From the NCBI GenBank assembly GCA_017550775.1, contig JAFZOA010000295.1:1-5893 (forward strand): a stretch of 5,893 nt of DNA, in the 5' to 3' direction. Shown one piece after another: positions 5,730 to 5,893 of the stretch. A model generated the notes under the pieces. That model was not told where the DNA came from. It ran no database searches and worked only from the letters and a program-made list of their open reading frames with translations. Every line of letters begins with the position of its first letter. The first letter of the stretch is position 1. Source of the DNA: Ruminiclostridium sp. (lineage in GTDB: Bacteria; Bacillota_A; Clostridia; Oscillospirales; Ruminococcaceae). Position numbers and translations under genes: made by a program.

Positions 5730-5893
5730 ATGTCAGCCGATTATAGTAGCGGTCAAAATCAAGTATTGGGTGATTTAAATCAAAGGGAAGGTGTGTCTCC
5801 GACTAACGTATCTTCCACGAATGACAGCATGTCGTCCGCTAAGAATATAAAAGCGGCGGTTCCGACGGTTGAAAAAAAACAGCCGGGAGTTAC
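5730..5893 (+). CDS. N-terminus of an unrecognised gene, cut by right edge
   Basis: The ATG at 5730 follows an unusually strong ribosome binding site (AAGGGGGGAGA, 5717-5727), and the frame is open to the end of the window (54 full codons). The visible start, M-S-A-D-Y-S-S-G-Q-N-Q, continues as a polar stretch rich in Ser, Asn, Gln and Thr with no hydrophobic segment, then becomes lysine-rich (A-V-P-T-V-E-K-K-Q-P). It looks disordered and has no recognisable domain yet. GC is about 45% by hand count, well below the ATPase gene, and codons such as TTA, AAT, AAA and ATA are common. A run of eight A (5872-5879) lies in the frame. Position after the chaperone-like pair fits a cargo protein or a large particle component, but nothing here proves either. 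Confidence 0.65.
   Translation, partial: MSADYSSGQNQVLGDLNQREGVSPTNVSSTNDSMSSAKNIKAAVPTVEKKQPGV

Overview
The window looks like part of a contractile injection system locus (phage-tail-like, extracellular-CIS type) from a Gram-positive gut Clostridium, probably a Ruminococcus/Oscillospiraceae relative. The taxonomic guess is inference. It rests on strong GGAGG-type ribosome binding sites, moderately high GC, AGA-rich arginine use in the major structural genes, and an intergenic palindromic repeat of a style I associate with these genomes. All real genes are on the + strand.

Layout. 1-1040 is the C-terminal part of a contractile tail sheath protein, cut by the left edge. 1062-1484 is the inner tube protein. 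A strong hairpin (1497-1528) runs straight into a TATAAT hexamer. Next come a cytosolic-looking SH3b-domain protein with a long acidic N-terminal tail (1560-1973) and a small DUF4177-like protein (2046-2240). A 186-bp intergenic stretch (2241-2426) is dominated by two interleaved inverted-repeat pairs and a terminator-like GC hairpin. 2427-4649 encodes a 740-residue two-domain AAA+ ATPase of the type carried by extracellular CIS clusters (Afp15/Pvc15-like), with a degenerate first and an intact second ATPase module. Two adjacent, apparently paralogous genes follow (4699-5211 and 5215-5718). Their proteins have a helix/strand layout and motifs resembling the YbjN / type III secretion chaperone fold. 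A last gene starts at 5730 and runs off the right edge. Its visible N-terminus is polar, probably disordered and clearly lower in GC.

How they may work together. Sheath and tube form the contractile particle, and the ATPase is the usual CIS assembly or remodelling partner. The hairpin after the tube gene could keep sheath and tube in large excess over downstream products. The pair of chaperone-like proteins between the ATPase and the low-GC gene is the most interesting part: they could be dedicated cargo or baseplate chaperones, with the last gene as a candidate cargo. No capsid, portal, terminase, integrase or lysis gene is visible, and the Afp15-like ATPase argues against an ordinary myophage. 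Baseplate, spike and tape-measure genes are not in this window, so completeness cannot be judged.
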